Shown: positions 42,136 to 50,144 of the stretch, in pieces
Position numbering within the stretch: position 1 is the first letter of the stretch
Layout of the letters: the number at the start of each line of letters is the position of its first letter
Assembly: GCF_023702225.1 (NCBI RefSeq)
Contig: NZ_JAMQCO010000002.1
Span: forward strand, 186,001 to 250,000
DNA length: 64,000 nt
Direction: 5' to 3'
Source: Aureimonas altamirensis
GTDB lineage: Bacteria; Pseudomonadota; Alphaproteobacteria; Rhizobiales; Rhizobiaceae
Translations under genes and position numbers: made by a program
The notes under the pieces: model-generated
Told to the model about the DNA's origin: nothing
Database searches by the model: none
What the model saw: the letters and a program-made list of their open reading frames with translations, nothing else

Positions 42136-42705
42136 ATGTCCACCACCGCCGCGCCACACGAAGGCAACACGCTTTTTCCGCTGGTCCTGTCCATAGTGGC
42201 GGCAGCCGCGACAGGCGTCCTCTGGGCCTATGCCAATCCGATCCAACTGGTGCCGGGCGTCATCCAGTGGCGCATCTTCGCTTTCCTGCCGCCGCTCGTC
42301 GGCATCCTGCTCGGCTGGAAAAGCGGTTTCATCTGCGGCTATCTCGGCACCATCGTCTGGTCCCTGCTGGCCGGCACCTTCATTCCGGCGCATTCGCTGA
42401 TCGTCGACGGGATCATGGTCGGCCTGACGGGGCTCGTTCCCGCCCTCCTGTTCGACCCGGCCCGTACGAAATTCGACATGCCGACGCTGGTCAAACTGGC
42501 GGCAACCTGCCTGATCGTTGGGCTGGTCATGGTGGTCGCGGTGTCGGCCAGCCTGGCCTGGCTCGGCATATTCCCCTTCTGGTGGGCCGTCATGTATCTC
42601 GGCCTGTCGGACATCGTGCCGATGCTCATCGGAACGCCGCTTCTGGTGCGACCGGCCATCAAGCTGCTCAAATCGGCACATCCTGCCGGCTTCACGCGTT
42701 TCTGA
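42136..42705 (+). CDS. ECF transporter substrate-binding (S) component
   Basis: 189 residues with about five to six helices: residues 15-35, 43-60, 64-85, 90-105, 118-145, 150-170. A small integral membrane protein placed directly before an ECF-type fused ATPase and a T component, the defining order of an ECF importer. It matches no vitamin S-subunit family I recognise by eye. The phosphoribosyltransferase in the same operon suggests a nucleobase or nucleoside ligand. Confidence 0.72.
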   Translation: MSTTAAPHEGNTLFPLVLSIVAAAATGVLWAYANPIQLVPGVIQWRIFAFLPPLVGILLGWKSGFICGYLGTIVWSLLAGTFIPAHSLIVDGIMVGLTGLVPALLFDPARTKFDMPTLVKLAATCLIVGLVMVVAVSASLAWLGIFPFWWAVMYLGLSDIVPMLIGTPLLVRPAIKLLKSAHPAGFTRF

Positions 42706-42712
42706 CCCCATC

Positions 42713-44230
42713 GTGCTCGAACTCAAGGACATCGTCGTCGCCCTTGGCGACGCGGCACCCGCGCTCGACGGCTGCTCCCTTACGCTGGAGCCGGGCGAGC
42801 GGCTGCTGATCTGCGGCAGCGCCGGTGCCGGCAAATCCACCCTCGCCTCGGTCGCCGCCGGTATCGTCCCGCGGCTGGTCGCGCCGACCGTCTTCTCCGG
42901 CATCCACCGCGTCGGCGGAGAGGACGCCCGCCTGCTGGACCGCAGCGCCCTGTTCGGCGCGGTCGGCTCCGTCGCCCAGAATGTCGAAGACCAGCTCTGG
43001 GATCTCGGCGTGGAAGACCTGATCGCCTTCCCGCTCGAGAATCAGGGACTGGCAAAACCGGCCATTCGCGAGCGGGTCGACGCCCTGATCCACGATTTCG
43101 GGCTGAACGCACTGCGCGGCCGGCGCGTCCTGACGCTATCGGGCGGAGAGCGGCGCATGGTTGCTCTGGCCGCCGCACTGGCGGGCCAGCCGCGTTACCT
43201 GGTGCTGGACGAGCCGACGACGGGACTCGACCCTGCGGCGGCGATACGCTTGGTCTCGTTGCTGGAGCGCGCCTCCACCGACCGGATGGGCATCCTCATC
43301 ACCGAAGAGAACGCAGCGCCCTTCGAAAAACTGGCCGGAGCGGTCCAACTGCTCAAGGACGGCCGCCTGACCGAGCGTCGTTCGACCGCCGACTGCATGG
43401 CCGACGCGGCGGTCTGGGCCGCTTGCGGGCTGATCGCACCGGCAAACCGCCTGAAGCGACTGCATCGGATGGCGGCCGGCCAGGAGCGACTTGTCGTTCA
43501 GGGAGTTCGCACGCGGCTTCGGCGCGGCGACGGCCAGCCCGTCCTGGCCAATGCCGGCTTCCGCCTCCGGGCAGGCGAGATCGTCGGGCTGATCGGCCGC
43601 AACGGAGCCGGCAAGACGACCCTGTTCCAGGCGCTTCTGGGCCTTGCGCCCGTCGTTGCCGGACGCATCGAGATCGACGGTGCGGACGCGCAAGGCTGGA
43701 CGGTCGCACGCCGCGCGCGCACGCTCGCCTATCTGCCGCAGAACATGCGACGCGTCCTGTTCAACATGACGGTTCAGGAGGAAGTGCTGTTTGCCGTGAC
43801 GGCCGGCGGCCCCGTCGACGACGATGCCCGCAACCGCGCCTCGCAGGCACTGGAGACCTATGGGCTGACGGCGCTTGCACAGGCCAACCCCTTCGCCCTC
43901 TCGGCCCGTCAGCAGGGGCTTCTGGGCCTCGCCTGCGCCGATGCCGCACAGGCCGCCGTCGCCATCCTCGACGAGCCGCTGTTCGGCCGCGACGTGCGCG
44001 GCCGGCAGATGCTCGACACCTTCCTTCAGGCGCAAAGAGGCCGTGGCGGCGCGGTGCTGATCATCTCCCACGATCTGGACATGGTGGACGATGTGGCCGA
44101 ACGGCTTCTCGTTCTCGATGGAGGCGCCATCACCTATGACGGCGATACGCGACAGGCCTGGTCCAGCTCGGCCTTTGCCGTCCTTGGCTGGCCCGCGCCA
44201 CGCCATGCCGCCTTCGGAGAAGCCGCATGA
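42713..44230 (+). CDS. ECF transporter ATPase, two fused A domains
   Basis: 505 residues with two ABC domains. Domain 1 has Walker A ICGSAGAGKST, signature LSGGERRMVALA and Walker B YLVLDEPTTGLDP. Domain 2 has Walker A LIGRNGAGKTT, a weak signature (ALSARQQGLLGLA) and Walker B VAILDEPLFGRD. Fused EcfA-EcfA' replaces the usual separate pair. GTG start at 42713, seven bases after the S gene. Its stop overlaps the T gene as ATGA. The weak second signature makes the two ATP sites unequal. Confidence 0.85.
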   Translation: MLELKDIVVALGDAAPALDGCSLTLEPGERLLICGSAGAGKSTLASVAAGIVPRLVAPTVFSGIHRVGGEDARLLDRSALFGAVGSVAQNVEDQLWDLGVEDLIAFPLENQGLAKPAIRERVDALIHDFGLNALRGRRVLTLSGGERRMVALAAALAGQPRYLVLDEPTTGLDPAAAIRLVSLLERASTDRMGILITEENAAPFEKLAGAVQLLKDGRLTERRSTADCMADAAVWAACGLIAPANRLKRLHRMAAGQERLVVQGVRTRLRRGDGQPVLANAGFRLRAGEIVGLIGRNGAGKTTLFQALLGLAPVVAGRIEIDGADAQGWTVARRARTLAYLPQNMRRVLFNMTVQEEVLFAVTAGGPVDDDARNRASQALETYGLTALAQANPFALSARQQGLLGLACADAAQAAVAILDEPLFGRDVRGRQMLDTFLQAQRGRGGAVLIISHDLDMVDDVAERLLVLDGGAITYDGDTRQAWSSSAFAVLGWPAPRHAAFGEAA

Positions 44231-44901
44231 CGCGTGTTCACGACATCAACTTCTTCGTCAAGCTGGGGCTTGCCTTCGCGGTGATGGTCGTGGCCTGGGC
44301 CGTCCCCGGCTGGTGGTGGGGCGTGCCCATCGCGGCCGCGACCATCCTGTTTTTGGCAGCGGCCGGCGTTCCGGGCCTGTCGGCCTATCTGAAGGGAGCG
44401 AGCCTGCTTGTCCTGCTGGTCATGGCAAGCTGGATCGTCAACCTTGCGATTCAGGGCATGGCATGGCCGGACACCATCCCGGTCGCTGCCGGCATGGCCG
44501 CGCGGCTCGTCACCACAACGGCCGCCTTCTACTTCGTGATGGAGACGTCCACACCCGGCTCCATCCTTGCCGCATGCAGCGCCGCGCGCCTGCCGCCCAT
44601 TGCGACGCTGGTGCTGTCGCTGACCTTCGGCATCATCCCCATGCTGCGGGAGGATTTTCACCGCATCGCCGATGCGCAGCGCGCCAGGGGCATGGAGATA
44701 GACGACGTGCCTTTCTTCAAGCGGCTCCGATATTCGCTCGCCCGCGGCGTGCCACTTCTGGTTCAGGCCGTGCGCATGGCGCACGCCATCTCGCTATCGC
44801 TCGCCATCCACGGCTTCGACATGCGGCGCAAGCGCACCACATGGCGTCATGTCGGGCTGCTGGTCGAGCCGACCCTGCCACCGAGGAACGGCACGCCATG
44901 A
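44227..44901 (+). CDS. ECF transporter transmembrane (T) component
   Basis: 224 residues with four to five helices in the first 140 residues and then the T-component coupling region: the first Ala-Arg-Gly motif is in RIADAQRARGMEIDD and the second block is AHAISLSLAIHGFDMRRKRT. These motifs bind the ATPase domains. Coupled by ATGA overlaps to both neighbours. Confidence 0.83.
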   Translation: MTRVHDINFFVKLGLAFAVMVVAWAVPGWWWGVPIAAATILFLAAAGVPGLSAYLKGASLLVLLVMASWIVNLAIQGMAWPDTIPVAAGMAARLVTTTAAFYFVMETSTPGSILAACSAARLPPIATLVLSLTFGIIPMLREDFHRIADAQRARGMEIDDVPFFKRLRYSLARGVPLLVQAVRMAHAISLSLAIHGFDMRRKRTTWRHVGLLVEPTLPPRNGTP

Positions 44902-45536
44902 CGCACTCTCCCATGACCGGCCAGCACTGGACGGTCGATGTCGCCGGGCTTGCCGTCGAGCTTCCCATCGTGGCCATCAAGCCGGACTTCGCGATCTCCT
45001 TGATGATGGTCATCGATATGGGCGTCCGCTTCGGCGCCCATGCGGGCTCGGCGCTTGCGCGGAAACTGGCGCCGCTTCGTCCGGACGTCATCGTGGGGCC
45101 GGCTACCCTCGGCATACCCGTCGCCATCGAGACGACGCGGGCGCTGGGGCTCGATCATTACGTCGTGCTGCAGAAATCGCCCAAGATCCATCTCGGCGAT
45201 GCCCTGGTGCAGAACATTTCCTCCATCACCTCGACGCGCGAGCAATCGCTGCTGCTGGACCGCCAGGCCGTGCCGCTGATCGCCGGCAAGCGCGTGGTCG
45301 TGGTGGACGACGTGGTGGCCTCCGGCTCCAGCCTGAAGGGCGCGACCGATCTCGTCAGGCGGGCCGGCGGGCAAGTCGTCGGACTTGGCGTGATCCTGAC
45401 GGAAGCGCGCGACTGGCTGCAAACCCTCGGCGACGATGCGCGGCTCGTCCACAGCCTTGCGCACATCCCGCAATTCATAAACGAAGGGGGCGATTGGCTC
45501 CCGATACCGGAAACGTTTCTTGTCGATCCGGATTAA
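44898..45536 (+). CDS. Purine-type phosphoribosyltransferase
   Basis: 212 residues, type I PRTase fold. The PRPP-binding loop is VVVVDDVVASGSSLKGA (about residues 133-149). VGPATLGIPVAIETTRALG and VVLQKSPKIHLGDAL are like adenine or xanthine phosphoribosyltransferases. It probably traps an imported base as its nucleotide. Last gene of the ECF operon with a four-base overlap, a strong clue to the transported ligand. It also overlaps the converging HAD gene by four bases. Confidence 0.8.
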   Translation: MTHSPMTGQHWTVDVAGLAVELPIVAIKPDFAISLMMVIDMGVRFGAHAGSALARKLAPLRPDVIVGPATLGIPVAIETTRALGLDHYVVLQKSPKIHLGDALVQNISSITSTREQSLLLDRQAVPLIAGKRVVVVDDVVASGSSLKGATDLVRRAGGQVVGLGVILTEARDWLQTLGDDARLVHSLAHIPQFINEGGDWLPIPETFLVDPD

Positions 45537-46207
45537 CGACGCCCGCCAACCTCATCCAGATGCTCAAGAAGATCGGCCGGATCGTCATAGACGCGAATGG
45601 CTCCTGCCTGCTGGAGTTCCTCCCGCCCGTATCCGCCGCTGAGAAGACCGATCCCCAGGGCGCGGGCGCGCGTCGCGGCCAGCATGTCCCAGATCGCGTC
45701 GCCCACCACCATGCAATTGCCGATCGGAGCGCCGAGCCTGTCGGCGGCGGCCAGGAACAGGTCCGGGTCGGGCTTGGCGTAGCGCACCTGGTCGCGTGTG
45801 ACGACAACGGATCGATCGGGATCGACGCCGAGCGCCTCTAGATTGACGCGCGCCGTCTCCATGCGGCCGCTGGTGGCGATGGCCCACGGTATGCCGGCCG
45901 CGCCAAGCCAATGCAGCAATTCACGTGCGCCGGGTAGTGGCTGGACGCTCGTCTTCTGCGCCCTGTACGCTTCCGCGTGGAGGTGACGCAGCCGCTCCAT
46001 GCGCTCGACCGTCAGGTCCTGTCCGGTTTCCCGCAAGAGCTGGTTCGTGAACAGGCCGCCGCTCATGCCGATCCGCCGGTGGATGCGCCAGACGGACAAG
46101 GCGATTCCCTCTTCGTCCAGCGCGTGCTTCCACGCCAGCACATGCTGATAGACGCTGTCGACGAGTGTTCCGTCGAGATCGAACAGGAAGGCGGTTTCCA
46201 TGCGCAT
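45533..46207 (-). CDS. HAD-family phosphatase (sugar-phosphate or nucleotide type)
   Basis: 224 residues. HAD motifs I-IV: AFLFDLDGTLVDSVYQ (nucleophile Asp), WAIATSGRMETA (motif II Ser), RYAKPDPDLFLAAA (motif III Lys) and MVVGDAIWDMLAA (motif IV). The helical cap between motifs I and II is of the beta-phosphoglucomutase/phosphoglycolate-phosphatase type. ATG at 46207 has GAAAGG seven bases upstream. It is followed upstream by the ribokinase gene on the same strand, so it may act on pentose phosphates or nucleotides. Confidence 0.85.
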   Translation of the reverse strand: MRMETAFLFDLDGTLVDSVYQHVLAWKHALDEEGIALSVWRIHRRIGMSGGLFTNQLLRETGQDLTVERMERLRHLHAEAYRAQKTSVQPLPGARELLHWLGAAGIPWAIATSGRMETARVNLEALGVDPDRSVVVTRDQVRYAKPDPDLFLAAADRLGAPIGNCMVVGDAIWDMLAATRARALGIGLLSGGYGREELQQAGAIRVYDDPADLLEHLDEVGGRR

Positions 46208-46278
46208 GTCGCGGCCTTTCGGGTTACGTGGCACCGGCAAGGCGGAAACTGGCGCAATCGCAACGATTGGCGAGGGTC

Positions 46279-47172
46279 TTATGCGTGCGAGAAGACGTCC
46301 ACCTGGGCCCCCGGCCGCGTGCAGGCGATGGATGCGGCATGCGCAGCCGCCGCGATCGCTTCGGGAAGGCTCATCCCCTCGTCGACGCGGGCAGCGAGCG
46401 TTCCGGTAAAAAGGTCTCCGGCGCCTGTCGTGTCCACGACGGCCACCTTGGGGGCCTCGAAATGCCGCTTCGCACCGTCGGGCGAATACAGGTCCACGCC
46501 GGCGGCCCCCAGGGTGACGACGAGTTGCACGCCGAATTGCCGGGAAAGCCCCGCCAGCCCGTCGGCCTCGCCCGCCAGCCGCCCGGCCACTTCCGCCTCA
46601 TGCTCGTTGACGACGAAGATATCCGTGCGATCGAGTACGGCGGTCAGCGCAAGAGGATCGGCGTTTTCGTCGGCCGGCGCGAAATTGAAGACGAGCGTCG
46701 CGTCGTCCGGCAACCGCCGCGCGAAAGCCAGAGTCTCGGCCAGCGGCACTTCCATCTGGACGATGGCCGTCGAAGCGGACAGGACGAGCGCCTCGGGCAC
46801 TGCCTCGGCGGAAAGGCAGAGGTTGGCGCCGCTGGCGACGGTTATGGCGTTTTCCGCCCTGTCATCGACGGAGATGAAGGCGACACCGGTCCGCGCCGTC
46901 GTCCGCTGCAAGGCGGACACGTCTACCCCCAGGCCGGCGAAATTGGCCGCGCAGTCGTCTCCGAAGGAATCCTGCCCGATTGCGCCGGCCATGGCGACGA
47001 AGCCGCCGGCGGCACGGGCCGCATGCGCGGCGGCAACCGCCTGGTTTGCGCCCTTGCCGCCGAAATAGGTGTCGTAGCAGGCAGAGAGAACGGTTTCGCC
47101 CGGCCGCGCGATGCGCGCGACGCGCGACACGAGATCGACGTTCACGGAACCGAATATGATGATGCTACCCAT
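46279..47172 (-). CDS. rbsK: Ribokinase (PfkB family)
   Basis: 297 residues. IFGSVNVDLVSRV at the start, GGKGANQAVAAA in the sugar site, and the catalytic anion hole VVDTTGAGDLFTGTLAARV near residue 255. It phosphorylates ribose to ribose 5-phosphate or another small sugar. Close to the ECF-phosphoribosyltransferase operon and a HAD phosphatase, it would salvage ribose from nucleosides. It lies directly downstream of a decayed ABC transporter gene, so it may once have belonged to another operon. Confidence 0.85.
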   Translation of the reverse strand: MGSIIIFGSVNVDLVSRVARIARPGETVLSACYDTYFGGKGANQAVAAAHAARAAGGFVAMAGAIGQDSFGDDCAANFAGLGVDVSALQRTTARTGVAFISVDDRAENAITVASGANLCLSAEAVPEALVLSASTAIVQMEVPLAETLAFARRLPDDATLVFNFAPADENADPLALTAVLDRTDIFVVNEHEAEVAGRLAGEADGLAGLSRQFGVQLVVTLGAAGVDLYSPDGAKRHFEAPKVAVVDTTGAGDLFTGTLAARVDEGMSLPEAIAAAAHAASIACTRPGAQVDVFSHA

Positions 47173-47259
47173 GATATCGCCTGCCCGATTGATGCCAGAA
47201 CCGCCGGACGCGATGCGCCCGGCGGAGTCGATAACAGAGGGTCGTCCGGCGGAACAGCC

Positions 47260-47605
47260 TCAGTTCAGCATTTCGGCCGGCAACGGCGAGCCGTGGTACT
47301 TCTGATAGATGTCTACCCGTCAGCTTCGGATCGAGCGCCGAAGTGACGTCGTCGAACAGCATCACCTTCGGCTACATGGCCAGAGACCGCGCGATAGCCG
47401 CACGCTGCTGCCCCCCAACAATTGTTCGGGATAAGATCGGCCTCTTCCGACTGGTCCACCTGCGCAGTACCCGCGCCGCTGTCTCCCGCGCCTGTGCAAC
47501 CCTTTTCACCGACACCGGTGCCAGCATGATGTTTTCGACGATGGTCAGTTGCGGGAACAGGTTGTAGCTTTGAAAGACGATGCGAAGCGTGCGGACATCG
47601 CCTAG
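47260..47605 (-). pseudogene. Decayed amino-acid ABC transporter ATPase gene (GlnQ/HisP type)
   Basis: On the minus strand a recognisable ATPase middle remains: TLRIVFQSYNLFPQLTIVEN, then VGGQQRAAIARSLAM (signature), then a TAG stop, then VMLFDDVTSALDPKL (Walker B). A second frame in between reads VDQSEEADLIPN, which suits the same protein, so there is also a frameshift pair. The 5' part with Walker A and the 3' part are missing. After the Walker B the frame changes and 17 codons ending at 47260 (DIYQKYHGSPLPAEMLN) could be the end of a different protein, perhaps a binding protein. Confidence 0.8.
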
Positions 47606-47636
47606 AGGATTCGAAACTCGACAAACACGCGCTGCG

Positions 47637-47655
47637 GACGTGGTAAGACCACGTC
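47637..47655. promoter_or_regulatory. Short inverted repeat downstream of the diguanylate cyclase gene
   Basis: GACGTGGT-AAG-ACCACGTC, perfect 8-bp stem, 57 bases after the cyclase stop. It could act as a weak terminator for that gene; no T-run follows. Confidence 0.3.
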
Positions 47656-47711
47656 AATGCACTCGTCATGTTGCAACGCATCAAAACCGCTTGGTCAACG
47701 ATGGAAGATGT

Positions 47712-49310
47712 TCAGCCGATCTGGCTCAGCTTGCGGTGATATTCGCGCTTGGCCTTGTACATGGCGTTGTCGGCACGGCGTGCGGTCGCCTCGAGGCTTT
47801 CCCCGTCACGGCTGGTGGCGAGCCCGGCCGACAGGCTCAGCCTGGACGACGCCGTGGAATAGAACTGGTTGTTCAGGTCGCATAGCCCGTCCAGATCCTT
47901 CAGGATCTTGGCGGCATGAACCTCGTCGAGGCCAGGCAGGGTCAAGGCGAATTCGTCGCCGCCGATGCGCGCCGCATGGCCAGGCGCCTCCACCAGCTTG
48001 CCAAGCACCTCGCCCGCCCGACGCAGGAGGTCGTCTCCGGCCGCATGACCCAGGGAATCGTTGACCTCTTTCAGGTTGTTGAGATCGATGATGATGATCG
48101 ATATCGGGTCGGTGCCGTTGCGCTGCAGGCGATTCAACTCGTCGATATAGAATGACCGGTTGAAGAGCTTGGTCAATGCATCGTGCTTGCCCAGGAATTC
48201 CAGATAGGCTTCGGCCGCCTTGCGCGCCGTGATGTCCGTCAGCGCCACCTGCACCAGGGACCAGTCGTCCTCGGCGCCGGGCAGGACTGAGAATTGCAGC
48301 ATGAGATGGAGCTCGCGGCCGTCCAGGGCGTAGTTGACCACCTCTCGCGTCTGGAAAAGCTGGCCGTTCCAGAGGTCGATCAACTGCTCGCGGAAGGGCT
48401 GCACCATCCTGTCGCGAAAGATTCGCCCCAGGCTGTGCAAAAGCGTGCGCTTGTCCGGCGCACCGAACAGCTTGATCGTCGTGTGGTTGATGTCGATGAC
48501 GCGGATTTCGCTCATGCACCGGTTGACGAATTCGGGGTGTACATCGGTGAACACCCTGAAGTCCTGGATGCCGCGAAAACGCAGTTCGTCCAGCAGCTTC
48601 TTGATGGCGGAAAAATCCTCGACCCAGAGAGATACCGGCGAATGCTCGAACAGGCCGCGTGCGAACCGTTCGCTGGCGGCCTGGGCGGCACGGGCGCCTT
48701 CCCGCTCGGTCATATCCTCGGTCACCACGAGAACGCGGCTCCAGTCATGCTCGTGCCCGGGCATGATCTTGCCGGATAGCTGGATGTCCAGCCTGTCGCC
48801 GGCAGCCGTATAATTCACCGTATGGCTGTAGAACTCGCGCTCGCCCCGCCACAAGGCCTCGAGCTCCTGGGCATGGGTGTTCATCATGTCGGCGCTGAAG
48901 ATGACCGACAGGTTCTTCTCCAACTCGGCGAGGTCGGCGACCTTGTACAATTGAAGCACGCGCTCGTTGACCTTCAGAACGCGTATGAGCGCGGAACAGC
49001 GGCGGACACGTTCCGGATCCTCCGCCAGATACGCGGCCAGATCGGATACGCCCGCTTCACGCCACTCGGCGAACAACGCTTTGACGCCGCTGTAATCCTC
49101 CAGCCACATGGGCGAAGGAGACAATCCGAAGAAATCCGGTTCGCTATCGATCTTGCCGGCCACAGGGGACACATGGCTCGAGGAAGTCTGCATTCCGATT
49201 ACACCTGCCGAGACGCACTTGCCTTCTTCGAATAATTCAAGGTTGCGATCTTTGACAGGCGTAATTTGATTGCTGCCGCTATTCACGATCGTCATGGTGC
49301 TGTCGTGCAT
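47712..49310 (-). CDS. PAS-PAS-GGDEF diguanylate cyclase
   Basis: 532 residues without membrane helices. Two similar PAS-like sensor units (about residues 60-200 and 205-355; both begin with SP-x-x-LWVEDFSAIK-type segments) precede a GGDEF domain (about 365-525) with an intact active site in AARIGGDEFALTLPG and LFNRSFYIDELNRLQ. No obvious inhibitory RxxD is visible just before it. It should make cyclic di-GMP in response to a soluble signal. Start at 49310 with AAAGGG upstream. Monocistronic. Confidence 0.88.
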   Translation of the reverse strand: MHDSTMTIVNSGSNQITPVKDRNLELFEEGKCVSAGVIGMQTSSSHVSPVAGKIDSEPDFFGLSPSPMWLEDYSGVKALFAEWREAGVSDLAAYLAEDPERVRRCSALIRVLKVNERVLQLYKVADLAELEKNLSVIFSADMMNTHAQELEALWRGEREFYSHTVNYTAAGDRLDIQLSGKIMPGHEHDWSRVLVVTEDMTEREGARAAQAASERFARGLFEHSPVSLWVEDFSAIKKLLDELRFRGIQDFRVFTDVHPEFVNRCMSEIRVIDINHTTIKLFGAPDKRTLLHSLGRIFRDRMVQPFREQLIDLWNGQLFQTREVVNYALDGRELHLMLQFSVLPGAEDDWSLVQVALTDITARKAAEAYLEFLGKHDALTKLFNRSFYIDELNRLQRNGTDPISIIIIDLNNLKEVNDSLGHAAGDDLLRRAGEVLGKLVEAPGHAARIGGDEFALTLPGLDEVHAAKILKDLDGLCDLNNQFYSTASSRLSLSAGLATSRDGESLEATARRADNAMYKAKREYHRKLSQIG

Positions 49311-49458
49311 GCTGCAGCCCTTTCCCTGACGGAGGACGTACTTCCGCCCGACAAGCAAAAGGAAACGCCCGCCCTCCTACCAGAAACTTCAGGAAGAATG
49401 ATACCCTGTATCCTGCATTTGTCATTCTTATATTTTCGTATGTTTTTGGAAACCGTTT

Positions 49459-50007
49459 CTAGAATGTAGGCGGCGTACAGGCGCTGACGACCCGACAAGG
49501 GTTGGGGCCGACGCATCGGAAGCGGTGAGGCCGGCGACTGTCGAAATAATAGGCGTCGCCGGGTCCGAGAATTCGCCTTTCTCCGTCCACCGTCACCTCC
49601 AGCCGGCCGCAAAGCACGATGCCGCCCTCCTCCCCGTCGTGGACGAGCGGGACCTTGCCCGTATCGGAGCCCGGCTGATAGCATTCCTCCAGGATCTGAA
49701 GGCTGCGCCCGAAGAGGTTGTCGCCGACCTGACGGTAGGAGATTGGGCCCTTGCCGATCTCCTTCAGTTCGTCCGCGCGGTAGAAGGCGCGGGCCGGCTG
49801 CTCCGGCTCGAAGGCGAAGAATTCCGCAAGGCCGACGGGAATGCCGTCGAGGATACGCTTCAGTGCGCCCACCGAAGGGTTCGTACCGTTGGATTCGATC
49901 AGAGATATCGTCGAATTCGTAACGCCCGCTCTCGAGGCCAACTGGCGCTGCGAGAGCTTGTGCTTGAGCCTGAGGCTGCGCAACCGTCCACCGATATCCA
50001 CCGTCAC
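49459..50007 (-). CDS. XRE-cupin transcriptional regulator (PuuR-like)
   Basis: 182 residues from a GTG start at 50007, chosen because CGGAG lies eight bases upstream and the domain begins directly after (IGGRLRSLRLKHKLSQRQLASRAGVTNSTISLIESN, helix-turn-helix). Starts at 50037 (ATG) or 50046 (GTG) would add 10-13 residues but have no ribosome site. The C-terminal cupin (VPLVHDGEEGGIVLCGRLEVTVDGE, then PGDAYYFDSRRPHRF) binds a small effector. Divergent from an aminotransferase gene, so it likely controls amine or beta-amino-acid use. Confidence 0.85.
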   Translation of the reverse strand: MTVDIGGRLRSLRLKHKLSQRQLASRAGVTNSTISLIESNGTNPSVGALKRILDGIPVGLAEFFAFEPEQPARAFYRADELKEIGKGPISYRQVGDNLFGRSLQILEECYQPGSDTGKVPLVHDGEEGGIVLCGRLEVTVDGERRILGPGDAYYFDSRRPHRFRCVGPNPCRVVSACTPPTF

Positions 50008-50019
50008 GCCGTTCACTCC

Positions 50020-50035
50020 GTTCGATATATCGAAC
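50020..50035. promoter_or_regulatory. 16-base perfect palindrome at the XRE-cupin start region
   Basis: GTTCGATATATCGAAC lies 13 bases upstream of the chosen GTG start. It is a good candidate for the regulator's own operator. If translation begins at 50037 or 50046 instead, the palindrome would be inside the coding sequence. Confidence 0.5.
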
Positions 50036-50144
50036 ATTTGCAGCACGGATCACGGTAAAACAATAGCTTGGCGGTATCCAGAAAAGGACTTGTTGCGACC
50101 GGGGTTCAGGGCTCCAATGGGCGATCACGCACCGGAGCCGATCC

